This document shows positions 41,637 to 50,468 of a stretch of DNA of 64,000 bases, one piece after another. The first letter of the stretch is position 1; the number at the start of each line of letters is the position of its first letter. The DNA is from DATBGO01 sp050011895. GTDB taxonomy: Bacteria; Actinomycetota; Actinomycetes; Streptosporangiales; Streptosporangiaceae. The notes beneath the pieces are model-generated. The model was not told the DNA's origin. It saw nothing but the letters and a program-made list of their open reading frames with translations, and ran no database searches. Made by a program: the position numbers and the translations under genes. The stretch spans positions 1 to 64,000 of the forward strand of contig JBEKIF010000020.1 of the NCBI GenBank assembly GCA_050011895.1, read 5' to 3'.

Positions 41637-43064
41637 GTGCGCGGCAACACCTACCTGGCGATCCTTCGCCGTCCCGGTGCGCTGAGCTTCTCAGCAGCCG
41701 GCTTCCTCGGCCGTATGTCGATGTCCATGTTCGGCCTCGGCACGGTCCTGCTGGTCGCGGCGGTCAGCGGCAGATACGGGCTGGCCGGGACGGTGGCAGC
41801 GGCTGGCGCCATCGGTTACGCCGTCTGTGCGCCGCAGGCGGCCAAGCTCGCCGACCGCTTCGGCCAGCACCGGGTGCTGCGGCCGCAGGCAGTGTCGTTC
41901 GCGGTCAATACGGTCGCGTTCGTGGTGTGTGCCGAGCTACGGGCACCGCTGTGGGCCCTGCTGGTCACCGGCGCTCTATCGGGCGCGTCCATGCCGTCCC
42001 TTGGCCCGATGGTCCGGGCCCGCTGGAGCACGCTGCTCGATGATCCAGCGCGACTGCATACCGCGTTCTCGCTGGAATCAGTGGCCGACGAGATGATCTT
42101 CGTGATCGGCCCGGCGGCGGTCACCCTGCTGGCGACCGAGGTCTATCCGGCCGCCGGGGTTGGCATGGCCATGCTGACGTGCGTGGCAGGGACGCTGTTG
42201 CTGGCCGCGCAGCGCCGCAGCGAGCCGCCGGTTGAGACGCGCGCCCAGACCCGGACCCAGTTCCGCGCCCGGTCCCCGACCAGGTCCCCGACCCGGCCCC
42301 CGGCCCAGCCCCCGGCCCAGCCCCCGACCCAGACCCCGACCCAGACCGAGCCGGCCGGGGCAGGGCGCAGGTTCGCCATGCCAGCGCGCGGGCTGATCAC
42401 ACTGGCGCCGGTCTACCTGTTCGTCGGCGCGATGTTCGCGACCATCGACCTCAGCACCGTCGACTTCGCGCAGCGGCAGGGGCACAAGCCGCTCGCCGGT
42501 GTCATCCTCGGGATCTACGCGCTGGGCAGCGCTATCGGCGGGCTCTGGTACGGGTCGCGGACGTGGCGGGCCCGGCTGGAGCGCCGCTTCGCCGTCACCC
42601 TGTGCTGCACTGCGGCCGGGGTCGCGACCTTCTGGGCACAGCCTGGGCTGTTGTCGTTAACCCTCATTATCTTCTTCTGCGGGCTGACCATTTCGCCGAC
42701 GCTCATCGCCGGCTATGGCCTCATCGAGCGCCAGGCCCCTGCCGAGCGCCGCACCGAAGGGCTCACCTGGCTGGGCTCCGCGATCTCGATCGGGGTGGCC
42801 GGCGGATCGGCGGCTGCCGGGCACATCATCGACGTCGCTGGCCCGCACTGGGGATACGCGTTCGCCGCCTGCTGCGGGGCGATGGCGGCGGCAATCTGCC
42901 TGCTCGGGCTGGGTACGCTACGGGCGCCGTCCGGGACGGAAAGACCGCGGACGGCCGATAGGGTCCACGGGGCCGACGGGGCCGACGGGGCCGACGGCGC
43001 GCCGGGCACGGTACGCCGGTCCGCGCACGGTGACATCGATGTCCGCCCCGGGGGCGGCGCATAG
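41637..43064 (+). CDS. MFS transporter with Pro-rich central linker
   Basis: This is a major facilitator of about 475 residues with twelve predicted helices. The first half contains GRMSMSMFGLGTVLL and the loop AAKLADRFGQHRVLRPQ (motif A-like). The halves are joined by a cytoplasmic linker made of a Pro/Gln/Thr repeat (PPAQPPAQPPTQTPTQT) encoded by a roughly 12-bp minisatellite. The tail has another repeat (GADGADGADGAPG). Relatives are drug or sugar exporters; the substrate is unknown. GTG at 41637 is my choice; TTG codons near 41598-41604, behind GGAGG, are alternatives. Confidence 0.85.
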   Translation: MRGNTYLAILRRPGALSFSAAGFLGRMSMSMFGLGTVLLVAAVSGRYGLAGTVAAAGAIGYAVCAPQAAKLADRFGQHRVLRPQAVSFAVNTVAFVVCAELRAPLWALLVTGALSGASMPSLGPMVRARWSTLLDDPARLHTAFSLESVADEMIFVIGPAAVTLLATEVYPAAGVGMAMLTCVAGTLLLAAQRRSEPPVETRAQTRTQFRARSPTRSPTRPPAQPPAQPPTQTPTQTEPAGAGRRFAMPARGLITLAPVYLFVGAMFATIDLSTVDFAQRQGHKPLAGVILGIYALGSAIGGLWYGSRTWRARLERRFAVTLCCTAAGVATFWAQPGLLSLTLIIFFCGLTISPTLIAGYGLIERQAPAERRTEGLTWLGSAISIGVAGGSAAAGHIIDVAGPHWGYAFAACCGAMAAAICLLGLGTLRAPSGTERPRTADRVHGADGADGADGAPGTVRRSAHGDIDVRPGGGA

Positions 43065-43145
43065 CCTCCGGTCAGCGGGGCACACCTGACCACAGAGGCG
43101 GTCCTCCGACTGACCGCCGTAGGCAGTCACCTGGGGGACTCGCAC

Positions 43146-43349
43146 ATGACAACACCATCAGACTTCGGGAGCACCCACAACGGGATCAGGCTGGCTGAGC
43201 CCGACATCGTCGGCCATGCTCCCCGCCGGATCTGCGAGCTATGCGGCGCCGCCATCATGGCCAGTCAGGACGCCCGGCTCGAGCCAGACGGCCGATGGCT
43301 CCACGAGGCGTGCCAGTTCGCACCAGACGGGCTGTACCAGGCCGGCTGA
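43146..43349 (+). CDS. Small zinc-finger-like protein
   Basis: This 67-residue protein starts at an ATG with GGGGGA about 7 nt upstream. A single treble-clef-like site is visible: ICELCGAAIM (CxxC) and WLHEACQF (HxxC) 25 residues later. It could bind zinc and nucleic acid. It lies on the same strand between an MFS gene and a TetR gene, and may be co-regulated with the regulator. The family is not recognised beyond short actinobacterial zinc-ribbon proteins. Confidence 0.65.
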   Translation: MTTPSDFGSTHNGIRLAEPDIVGHAPRRICELCGAAIMASQDARLEPDGRWLHEACQFAPDGLYQAG

Positions 43350-43441
43350 CCAGGCGCACATCCATATGCGCACCCCGCCGAATGGTAGCTCGAAGCGAAA
43401 TCCTGCTGGCCCAGGCGGCGAGTAAGGCTAGTCTCGCCTGC

Positions 43442-44308
43442 ATGGAAGGCGAAGCTGGCAGCGGGCCACCACGGCGAGACAGCAGGCGAGGCACTGCCGC
43501 GGGACGACAAGCACTGACCGGCGAGCAGGAAGACAGCCGGGCAGTACCCGGGCAGGCCCCTGCTGCAGTGGCAGCGGGGACCCGGGCAGCAGCAGCGCAG
43601 GCTCCCGCCGGGATGACCACACCCAGCCAGACTGCGGCGGCCCGCGGGAGGCCCGCTAGCGGGACCGGGACCCGCTCCCGGCGGCCCTCACTTGGCGGCG
43701 GCCTGCCGGCCCAGGGCCGCGAGCTGGGCGCTCAGGGCAGGAAGACCGTGCGCAGGCTGCTCGAAGCCGGCCTGGCCGAATTCGACGAGCGCGGTTTGCA
43801 GGCCGTCCGCGTCGACGACGTCGTGAGCAGGGCAAAGACCTCACACGGAACGTTCTATCTCTATTTCGCCAACAAGGACGATCTGTTCAAGGCCCTGCTG
43901 CGCGACGCGCTGCACGACATGGGCCTGATCACTGGCGATTTCCCGGTCGTGACCCGCAATGACGCTGGCCGGCGGGCATTGCGCGACTGGGTGGAGAAGT
44001 TCTGCGATACCTACGCCGCTCATGCCGCTGTCATTCGTATCCTCAGCCAGGCCGACGTGGTCGGCGAGGAAGTCTATGGCGACGGGCTGCAAATGCTGTT
44101 CCGGGTGGCCGAGGCGATCACGCAGGGCATGACCGCAGCACGGCCTACGGACGGCGGCGCACTGTCCGAGCACGCCGAGTTGACCGCCGTGGCCTGCCTG
44201 ATGATGCTCGAGCGGGTTAATTACCTGTTCAGTGTTGAGGTACGGCTGCCAAGGGCGGAGATGATCGACCGGCTCAGCGCGATCTTCTATGCCGCCTTCC
44301 AGTCGTAG
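43442..44308 (+). CDS. TetR-family transcriptional regulator
   Basis: This 288-residue regulator has an unusually long disordered N terminus (about 98 residues, Ala/Arg/Gly-rich). The TetR helix-turn-helix is GRKTVRRLLEAGLAEFDERGLQAVRVDDVVSRAKTSHGTFYLYFANKDDLFKALL, and a C-terminal ligand domain of about 130 residues follows. I keep the ATG at 43442 because TAGTCT lies 7 nt before it, a leaderless signature. An ATG at 43613 would shorten the leader to 43 residues. It may control the MFS exporter upstream. Confidence 0.85.
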   Translation: MEGEAGSGPPRRDSRRGTAAGRQALTGEQEDSRAVPGQAPAAVAAGTRAAAAQAPAGMTTPSQTAAARGRPASGTGTRSRRPSLGGGLPAQGRELGAQGRKTVRRLLEAGLAEFDERGLQAVRVDDVVSRAKTSHGTFYLYFANKDDLFKALLRDALHDMGLITGDFPVVTRNDAGRRALRDWVEKFCDTYAAHAAVIRILSQADVVGEEVYGDGLQMLFRVAEAITQGMTAARPTDGGALSEHAELTAVACLMMLERVNYLFSVEVRLPRAEMIDRLSAIFYAAFQS

Positions 44309-44326
44309 TGAGCCCAGGCTAGGCAG

Positions 44327-45169
44327 TTACCCGCCGCGGGCCCAGCGGACTGCTTGCAGCGCGCGGCGGGCCGAGGGCACGTTGTGTACGCGTAGCACCC
44401 GGGCGCCCTGCCAGGCGCAGATCGCGAGGGCGGCCATCGTGCCCGCGCCACGCTGATCCGGCGGCAGGCCCAGCGTCTCGCCAACGAAATCTTTGTTGGA
44501 GACGGCGGCAAGGACCGGCCAGCCAGTGCTCACGAGCTCGCTGAGCCTGCGGGTCAGCTCAAGGGAGTGCCAGGTGTTCTTGCCGAAATCGGGTGCCGGG
44601 TCGATCAGGATCGCGTCCCGCCGCACGCCTGCCGCCACCGCGCGCTGCGCCTGCCGGCTCACGTAACCGGCGACCTCGGCCACCACGTCGGCATAGGCGG
44701 GCCGATGCGGTCCTGACCGGGGCGCCAGCCCGCCCGCGTGCGAGCAGACCAGGCCGATCTGGTACGCGGCCGCGACATCGGCGAGCCGGGGGTCCGCGCC
44801 GCCCCACACATCGTTCAGCAGGTCCGCACCGGCCTCCGCGACTGCCTCGCCGACCTCGGCGCGCCAGGTATCGACGCTGATCGCCACCTCAGGATGGGCG
44901 GCCCTGACCGCGCTGACCAGCCCGGTGACCCGCCTGATCTCCTCAGCCACGTCGACCTCGGCGCCCGGGCCTGCCTTCACGCCCCCGATGTCGACCAGGT
45001 CAGCGCCCGCCGCCACCGCGCGGCCCACCGCCCTGAGCGCGGCGCCGAACTCGTAAGTAGCGCCGCGATCGAAGAACGAGTCCGGCGTCCTGTTGATCAC
45101 TGCCATGATGCCGAACGTGCCTTCCGGCCACTCCCGCCCGCCGAGCCGCAGCGTCGTCGGGATGGTCAC
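44327..45169 (-). CDS. FolP2-type dihydropteroate-synthase-like protein
   Basis: This 280-residue TIM-barrel protein of the pterin-binding family has MAVINRTPDSFFDRGATYEFG, DIGGVKAGPGAEVD, AISVDTWRAEV and LNDVWGGADPRLA. The motif INRTPDSFxDRGAT is the FolP2 variant; true FolP1 enzymes read VNVTPDSFSDGG. Mycobacterial FolP2 is reported not to be a functional dihydropteroate synthase, so folate synthesis should not be assumed. GTG at 45169 is my start, with no strong ribosome-binding site. It diverges from guaB1 across 117 bp. Confidence 0.85.
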   Translation of the reverse strand: MTIPTTLRLGGREWPEGTFGIMAVINRTPDSFFDRGATYEFGAALRAVGRAVAAGADLVDIGGVKAGPGAEVDVAEEIRRVTGLVSAVRAAHPEVAISVDTWRAEVGEAVAEAGADLLNDVWGGADPRLADVAAAYQIGLVCSHAGGLAPRSGPHRPAYADVVAEVAGYVSRQAQRAVAAGVRRDAILIDPAPDFGKNTWHSLELTRRLSELVSTGWPVLAAVSNKDFVGETLGLPPDQRGAGTMAALAICAWQGARVLRVHNVPSARRALQAVRWARGG

Positions 45170-45286
45170 GGGCGCCAGGATAGGCGCAGCCCGCAGGGCG
45201 CCGCGCAGCGGCGCAGGCGAGCACCAAAAGCACACTGCCCGGGCCGAGCCGGTCTCAGGACCCGCCAACCAGGGCAGAATCGTATA

Positions 45287-46738
45287 GTGCGATTCCACAC
45301 CAAGGACAGGCCGTCCCACGACCTCACCTACAGCGACGTGTTCCTGGTGCCAAGCCGGTCGGCGGTGGCCTCCAGGCTTGACGTGAGCCTGGCCACCCGG
45401 GACCGGAGCGGGACCACGATCCCTATCGTGGTGGCTAACATGACCGCGGTCGCCGGGCGGCGGATGGCCGAGACGGTGGCCCGCAGGGGCGGGCTCGCCG
45501 TCCTGCCCCAGGACATTCCCGTCGAGGTCGTCGCCGAGGTGATCTCCTGGGTGAAGAGCCGCGACCTCGTCTACGACACCCCGCTAACGCTCGGCCCTGA
45601 CGACACGACCGGCCACGCGCTCAGCCTGCTGCCCAAGCGCGCGCATGGCGCCATCATCGTGGTGGCCGACGGGCAGCCGGTCGGCGTGGTCACCGAGGCC
45701 GACTGCGACGGTGTGGACAGGTTCACCCAGTTGCGGCAGGTCATGTCCACCGGGCTGTTCACGCTGGCGGCCGGCACCAACCCCGAGCATGCGTTCAATC
45801 TGCTCTATGAAGGCAGGCACCGGCTTGCCCCGGTGCTGGCCGCAGATGGCCATTGCGTGGGCATCCTGACCCGTACCGGAGCGCTGCGCTCGACGCTGTA
45901 CGAACCCGCCACCGATGCCCGCGGCAGGCTGCGGATCGGCGCGGCGCTCGGCATCAACGGCGATGCGGGCGCCAAGGCGAAGCTGCTGGCCGACGCGGGC
46001 GCGGACCTGCTCATCATGGACACCGCCCATGGCCACCAGGACCGGATGATCGATGCCCTGCGGGCGGTACGTGGCGCGATGGGCAGCGCGACACCCGCCT
46101 CGGTCCCCGTGGTCGCGGGCAACGTCGTGACCGCTGCGGGGGTCGCCGATCTGGTGGCGGCCGGGGCCGACATCGTCAAGGTGGGCGTGGGCCCGGGCGC
46201 GATGTGCACGACCCGGATGATGACCGGGGTGGGGCGGCCGCAGTTCAGCGCGATCCTGGAATGCGCCGAGGAGGGGCGCAGGCTCGGCGCGCACGTATGG
46301 GCTGACGGCGGTGTCCGGCATCCGCGCGACGTTGCCCTCGCCCTGGCGGCCGGCGCGTCCAACGTGATGATCGGCTCCTGGTTCGCGGGCACCTGCGAGT
46401 CGCCTGGCGACGTCTTCAGGGATGCTGAGGGACGGCTGTATAAGGAGAGCTTCGGCATGGCGTCGGCGCGAGCGGTCCGGCTCCGGACCGCTACCGACTC
46501 GCCCTTCGAGCGGGCCCGCAAGGAACTGTTCGAGGAGGGCATCTCAACTTCGCGGATGTACCTGAACCCGCAGCGGCCCGGCGTGGAGGATCTGATTGAC
46601 GCAATTACCGCGGGCTTGCGCAGCGCCTGTGCGTATGCTGGCGCGAGTGACCTGGATGAACTGCACCAGCGGGCGGTGGTCGGCGTGCAGGGGGCGGCGG
46701 GTTACACCGAGGGAATGCCGATGCCGACCGGATGGTGA
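45287..46738 (+). CDS. guaB1: GuaB1-family IMPDH-related protein (probable GMP reductase)
   Basis: This 483-residue IMPDH/GMPR barrel starts VRFHTKDRPSHDLTYSDVFLVPSRS, carries two CBS modules (about residues 95-210, DTPLTLGPDDTTGHAL and GVVTEADCDG) and the catalytic Cys loop VGVGPGAMCTTRMMTGVGRPQ. The C terminus differs from GuaB2 (YTEGMPMP). Recent work on mycobacterial GuaB1 assigns GMP reductase activity regulated by the CBS domains; I infer the same here. The GTG at 45287 lies 6 nt after a CAGAAT-like -10 and has no ribosome-binding site, so it may be leaderless. Confidence 0.88.
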   Translation: MRFHTKDRPSHDLTYSDVFLVPSRSAVASRLDVSLATRDRSGTTIPIVVANMTAVAGRRMAETVARRGGLAVLPQDIPVEVVAEVISWVKSRDLVYDTPLTLGPDDTTGHALSLLPKRAHGAIIVVADGQPVGVVTEADCDGVDRFTQLRQVMSTGLFTLAAGTNPEHAFNLLYEGRHRLAPVLAADGHCVGILTRTGALRSTLYEPATDARGRLRIGAALGINGDAGAKAKLLADAGADLLIMDTAHGHQDRMIDALRAVRGAMGSATPASVPVVAGNVVTAAGVADLVAAGADIVKVGVGPGAMCTTRMMTGVGRPQFSAILECAEEGRRLGAHVWADGGVRHPRDVALALAAGASNVMIGSWFAGTCESPGDVFRDAEGRLYKESFGMASARAVRLRTATDSPFERARKELFEEGISTSRMYLNPQRPGVEDLIDAITAGLRSACAYAGASDLDELHQRAVVGVQGAAGYTEGMPMPTGW

Positions 46739-46777
46739 CCCGCCCGGCCGGGGCCTCCTGACGCCTCCGGAGCACCC

Positions 46778-47869
46778 GTGACTCCCGCCGCCTGCCTCGC
46801 GCGGCTGCGCCGGCTGAGCACCCGCCCCGCTGCCGGGAGCGTGGTGATCGCCGCGGCCGGGAGCGTGCTGATCGCCGCGGTCGGGTTGTCGCTGCCGGCT
46901 GCCGCGAACGCAGCACCGGCCGCCACCGCAGCGGCATCGCCCGCCGCCGCTGCGGCCGCACCGGCCGCGCGCGCGTCGCTCGCCGCCGCCCGCACGGCGC
47001 CCGGGTTAGCGGCCGGGTTTGCTGGCCATGGCCGCGCAGGCCCGCGCCGCGCAGGTCCTGGCGGAGTGTCGGCGCTGGGCGCCGAGCTAGCGGCCACCGC
47101 GACGGGCAGGCGGCTGTGGGGCCGGGCGGCGGGCGTCCGGCGCCCGATGGCCAGCATCACCAAGGTCATGACCGCGCTGGTGGTGATCGGCGCCGGTCAT
47201 CTGGACCGCAAGATCAGGATTTCCGCTGCCGTCCCTGCCTACGTGCGCAGGTACGGGGCGGCCAGCGCCGGCCTGCGGGCTGGCGACGTCCTGACCGCCC
47301 GCCAGCTGCTTGCGGCCATGTTGCTGCCGTCCGGCTGTGACGCCGCCTACGCGCTGGCGACCGCATACGGCCCAGGATGGCGGGCGTTCGTAGCGAAAAT
47401 GAATGCGACAGCACGGAAACTGGGGCTGCGTTCCACTCACTTCGACAACTTCGACGGGCTCCCCTGGCCGACCGAGCGCTCCACCTACTCGACCCCTCGG
47501 GATCTGGTGGCACTGGGCCTGGCGGCGACGCGGCTCGCCCTCTTCCGCCGTCTTGTCCGGCATCGGATCTATTACCTGCCCGCGACCGGGCAGCATCACG
47601 CCTACCTGTGGCGGACGACCAACCTGCTGCTCGGCTCCTACCCGGGGGCTACCGGAATCAAGACCGGGTGGACCGGCGCCGCCGGATACTGCCTGCTTTT
47701 CGAGGCGAGCCGAGGCGGCCGCACCCTCATCGGCGTGGTGCTCGATGCGTCAGCGACCAACCCGGACGCTCGCTTTACCGCCGCCGCCCGGATCCTGGAC
47801 TGGGGCTTCGACATCGCGCACGGCCCGCTGCAGCTCCGCCCGCTGCCGCCGGGCGGTAATCCCGACTAG
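46778..47869 (+). CDS. Exported D-alanyl-D-alanine carboxypeptidase (DacB/penicillin-binding protein family)
   Basis: This 363-residue protein has an Ala-rich signal helix (VVIAAAGSVLIAAVGLSLPAAANA), a low-complexity Ala/Arg linker of about 60 residues, and a peptidase-S11 domain. The active-site Ser-Lys is in MASITKVMTAL (SxxK), the third motif is GIKTGWTGAAGYC (KTG), and the second motif reads LPSGCDAA, SGC instead of the usual SGN. It trims pentapeptide stems of peptidoglycan and is a beta-lactam target. It lies 70 nt before the response-regulator gene and may be regulated by that system. Confidence 0.88.
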   Translation: MTPAACLARLRRLSTRPAAGSVVIAAAGSVLIAAVGLSLPAAANAAPAATAAASPAAAAAAPAARASLAAARTAPGLAAGFAGHGRAGPRRAGPGGVSALGAELAATATGRRLWGRAAGVRRPMASITKVMTALVVIGAGHLDRKIRISAAVPAYVRRYGAASAGLRAGDVLTARQLLAAMLLPSGCDAAYALATAYGPGWRAFVAKMNATARKLGLRSTHFDNFDGLPWPTERSTYSTPRDLVALGLAATRLALFRRLVRHRIYYLPATGQHHAYLWRTTNLLLGSYPGATGIKTGWTGAAGYCLLFEASRGGRTLIGVVLDASATNPDARFTAAARILDWGFDIAHGPLQLRPLPPGGNPD

Positions 47870-47939
47870 CGTCGCCCGGGCCGCCATCCCGCGCAGGAGT
47901 GCGGCCCGCCTCGGCCGCGGCTCGCCTACGGTGGTTGCC

Positions 47940-48641
47940 ATGACAGCGCCGAACAGCCGGCCCAGGCCAGTCGCGCCGCCCGACGGGCCAGGGACCAGCG
48001 TGCTCGTGGTGGAAGATGACCCGGGCATCGCCACCCAGCTAGTCCGGGGCTTGTCCAGGGGCGGCTACCGCGTCGATCACGTGATGACCGGTACCGAGGC
48101 GCTGGCCTGGGGCGATCCCGATGTCATGCTGCTCGACCTCGAGCTTCCCGACGTCGATGGCGTGCAGGTCTGCAGGCAGTTCAGGGAGCGGTCGAGCGCA
48201 GCGATCATCGTAGTCACCGCGCACGGCGAGGAGCCGGACCGGGTGAACGCCCTGGACGCGGGCGCCGACGACTACCTGGTCAAGCCCTTCGGCCTGGGCG
48301 AGCTGCAGGCCAGGATCAGGGCGGTGCTGCGCCGGGTGCGGCCGGGCGGCGAGCTGATCAGGCACGGGCCGCTGACGGTGGACCTGCGTACCCGCAAGGT
48401 CCTGGTCTCCGGTGCGGAAGTGGCCCTGACGCCCAAGGAGTTCGACATCCTCGAGTGCCTGGCGACCGATCCCGGGCGGGTGGTGAGCAGGCAGGAGATC
48501 CTGGAGAGCGCCTGGGACGCGCACTGGTACGGTCCGACCAAGGTTCTCGATGTGCATGTCGCCGCGCTGCGCAAGAAGCTCGGATCGCCCGGCCTGATCG
48601 AAACCGTCTACGGGCGTGGGTTCCGGCTCGGCGAGGCCTGA
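47940..48641 (+). CDS. OmpR/PhoB-type response regulator
   Basis: This 233-residue regulator has a receiver domain (about 20-135) with VVEDD, the phospho-acceptor Asp in MLLDLELPDVDG, Thr in VVTAHGE and Lys in YLVKPFG. A winged-helix DNA-binding domain follows (ALTPKEFDILECLATDPGRVVSRQEI, then KVLDVHVAALRKKL). The ATG lies 7 nt after TACGGT (47927-47932), a leaderless signature. It overlaps the kinase start by TGATG. The position between a carboxypeptidase and a redox operon makes envelope or redox stress a plausible input. Confidence 0.95.
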   Translation: MTAPNSRPRPVAPPDGPGTSVLVVEDDPGIATQLVRGLSRGGYRVDHVMTGTEALAWGDPDVMLLDLELPDVDGVQVCRQFRERSSAAIIVVTAHGEEPDRVNALDAGADDYLVKPFGLGELQARIRAVLRRVRPGGELIRHGPLTVDLRTRKVLVSGAEVALTPKEFDILECLATDPGRVVSRQEILESAWDAHWYGPTKVLDVHVAALRKKLGSPGLIETVYGRGFRLGEA

Positions 48642-50008
48642 TGGCCCGCAGGATCGTCCTGGCGATCTTGACATTGATCGTGGCGTTGCTCGGCCTCATT
48701 GCCGTCCCGCTCGGCCTGATCACCGGCGGGCAGGACCGCCGCGACTTCACCGACGAGACGGTCACCGCGGCCCGGACCCTGGCCAGCGCGGCCGAGGAGG
48801 AGCTCGGGGATAAGGCCGACGCATCGGCGCTCAGCCGGTCGATCGCCCGGCTCCAGCGTGGCGGCGACCGGGTGGCGCTGTATGACCGGGCGGGCACGCG
48901 GCGCGGCGGCACGGGTCCGGTCGCACCGGCCGCGCGCGTCCGCGGGGTGCTGTCCAGCGCGAGGACTGCCACCTATCCGGGTGATGACCGGCTGGTTGTG
49001 CTGGCGCCGGTGCTGGGCGACGAGGGCGGCCAGGCCATCGGCGTGATCGCGCTGTCCCGCTCCACTGGCCCGCTGCAGCAGCGGATCATAGCGCTCTGGA
49101 CCTGGCTGGCTGTGGTCTCAGCGGCCGGGCTGCTGGCCGCGGCGGCGATCGCGGTGGCGCTGGTGCGCTGGGTGAGCCGCCCGATCATTGCGCTTGACGC
49201 GGCGGCGCGCCGGCTGGGCGGTGGCGCGCTGGACACCAGGTCCCCGGCCAGCCACGGTCCCGCCGAGATCCGCAGGCTCGCGGCCAACTTCAACACGATG
49301 GCGGGCCGCCTCGAAGCGCTGGTCGACGGTCACCAGGTAATGATGGCTGACGTCTCGCACCAGCTGCGGACCCCGCTCGCCGCGCTCCGGCTGCGGCTCG
49401 ACGTACTCGCGCAAGACGCCGGGGAGTCCGTGGCCAGTGACCTGGCCGGTGCGCAGGAGGAAGTCACGCGGCTGTCCAGGCTGGTTGACGGCCTGCTGGC
49501 GGTGGCGAGGGCAGAAAACGTGGTGACTGAGCCCATCGGCGTCGCCGCTGACATCGTGATCAGGGACCGGGCGGCCGCCTGGCGGCCGGCCGCCGAGGAG
49601 CGGGACGTCACCCTCGACGTCACCGTTGAGCCGGTGGCTGTCTCGGCCGGCGCTGGGCATCTGGAGCAGATGCTGGACAACCTGCTGGCCAACGCCCTTG
49701 ACGCGGTCCCAGCCGGCGGCAAGGTCTGGATGAGCGCACGCGCCGCAGGCCCCAATACGCTCATCGTGGTCGCCGACGACGGTCCTGGCATGAGCCCCCA
49801 GCAAAAGCGGTCCGCCTTCCGGCGGTTCGCCAGCACCACCCCGGGCGGTGCCGGGCTTGGCCTGGCGATCGTGCACCGGCTGGTGACATCTAACGGCGGC
49901 TCGGCGACGCTCTCGGATACGCCAGGCGGCGGGCTGACCGTGACACTCGAACTGCCGAACGCGCCAAGAGACCGCAGGTCACGCCGACCGAGCGCAGGAT
50001 CATGCTGA
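48641..50008 (+). CDS. Sensor histidine kinase
   Basis: This 455-residue membrane kinase, the partner of the regulator encoded upstream, has TM1 (about 5-28), a small periplasmic sensor of about 110 residues, TM2 (about 150-172), HAMP, the DHp helix with MADVSHQLRTPLAALRLRL (His phospho-acceptor) and the ATPase domain with NLLANALDAV, VADDGPGM and GGAGLGLAIV. All catalytic boxes are intact. The periplasmic domain has no named family. The redox operon starts 127 bp downstream on the same strand and is a likely target. Confidence 0.95.
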   Translation: MARRIVLAILTLIVALLGLIAVPLGLITGGQDRRDFTDETVTAARTLASAAEEELGDKADASALSRSIARLQRGGDRVALYDRAGTRRGGTGPVAPAARVRGVLSSARTATYPGDDRLVVLAPVLGDEGGQAIGVIALSRSTGPLQQRIIALWTWLAVVSAAGLLAAAAIAVALVRWVSRPIIALDAAARRLGGGALDTRSPASHGPAEIRRLAANFNTMAGRLEALVDGHQVMMADVSHQLRTPLAALRLRLDVLAQDAGESVASDLAGAQEEVTRLSRLVDGLLAVARAENVVTEPIGVAADIVIRDRAAAWRPAAEERDVTLDVTVEPVAVSAGAGHLEQMLDNLLANALDAVPAGGKVWMSARAAGPNTLIVVADDGPGMSPQQKRSAFRRFASTTPGGAGLGLAIVHRLVTSNGGSATLSDTPGGGLTVTLELPNAPRDRRSRRPSAGSC

Positions 50009-50135
50009 GGTCGCAGCCGCATTTACCGGTTCTGAACGTTTCCTGAACCGATTCCCTGGACAGCGCACGGCAGGCTGGACACGCGACGGGCCCACCAGGG
50101 GCCCGCCCGAGCCGGATCTGCTGGAGCACTCAGGC

Positions 50136-50468
50136 ATGCCGCTTACCGCCGGTCACGCCGTCAGGCGCCGCGACGAGAGACTCTCGCGCACCCGCAGGGT
50201 GTCGCTCTGGGTCGCGGGCGGCGCTGCCGCCGCGTCACTGGGACTGGGCGCCGCGTTCGCGCATGCGCTGCCCGGGCACCGAACGGCAGCCGCAGGGGCG
50301 CGGCCGGCCGGTGCCAGCCACGCTCAGTCAGCGGGCGGACAGACGGCGCCAAGCAGCGGCGCGGCGGATGCCCGCCATCATCACGGGCACCACCACAGCC
50401 TCGCGCCGCCGCAGCAGCCGCCCGCGACCACCCAGGCACCGCCGCAGACCATCTCCGGTGGGTCATGA
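50136..50468 (+). CDS. Small His-rich membrane-anchored protein
   Basis: This 110-residue protein has a short basic N terminus, one hydrophobic helix (VSLWVAGGAAAASLGLGAAFAH, about 23-44) and an extracytoplasmic Ser/Ala/Pro tail containing a His cluster (ARHHHGHHHS). Its stop overlaps the ferric-reductase-like gene by 4 nt (ATGA), so both are translated together. The His cluster could bind iron, copper or heme. It may hand metal to, or receive electrons from, the partner at the membrane surface. No close family is recognised; the start has no strong ribosome-binding site. Confidence 0.72.
   Translation: MPLTAGHAVRRRDERLSRTRRVSLWVAGGAAAASLGLGAAFAHALPGHRTAAAGARPAGASHAQSAGGQTAPSSGAADARHHHGHHHSLAPPQQPPATTQAPPQTISGGS

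Noticed and set aside
42078..42485. Minus-strand frame with a regular GLGRGLGRG repeat
   Set aside because: It is the antisense of the Pro/Gln minisatellite in the MFS gene and has no start signal.
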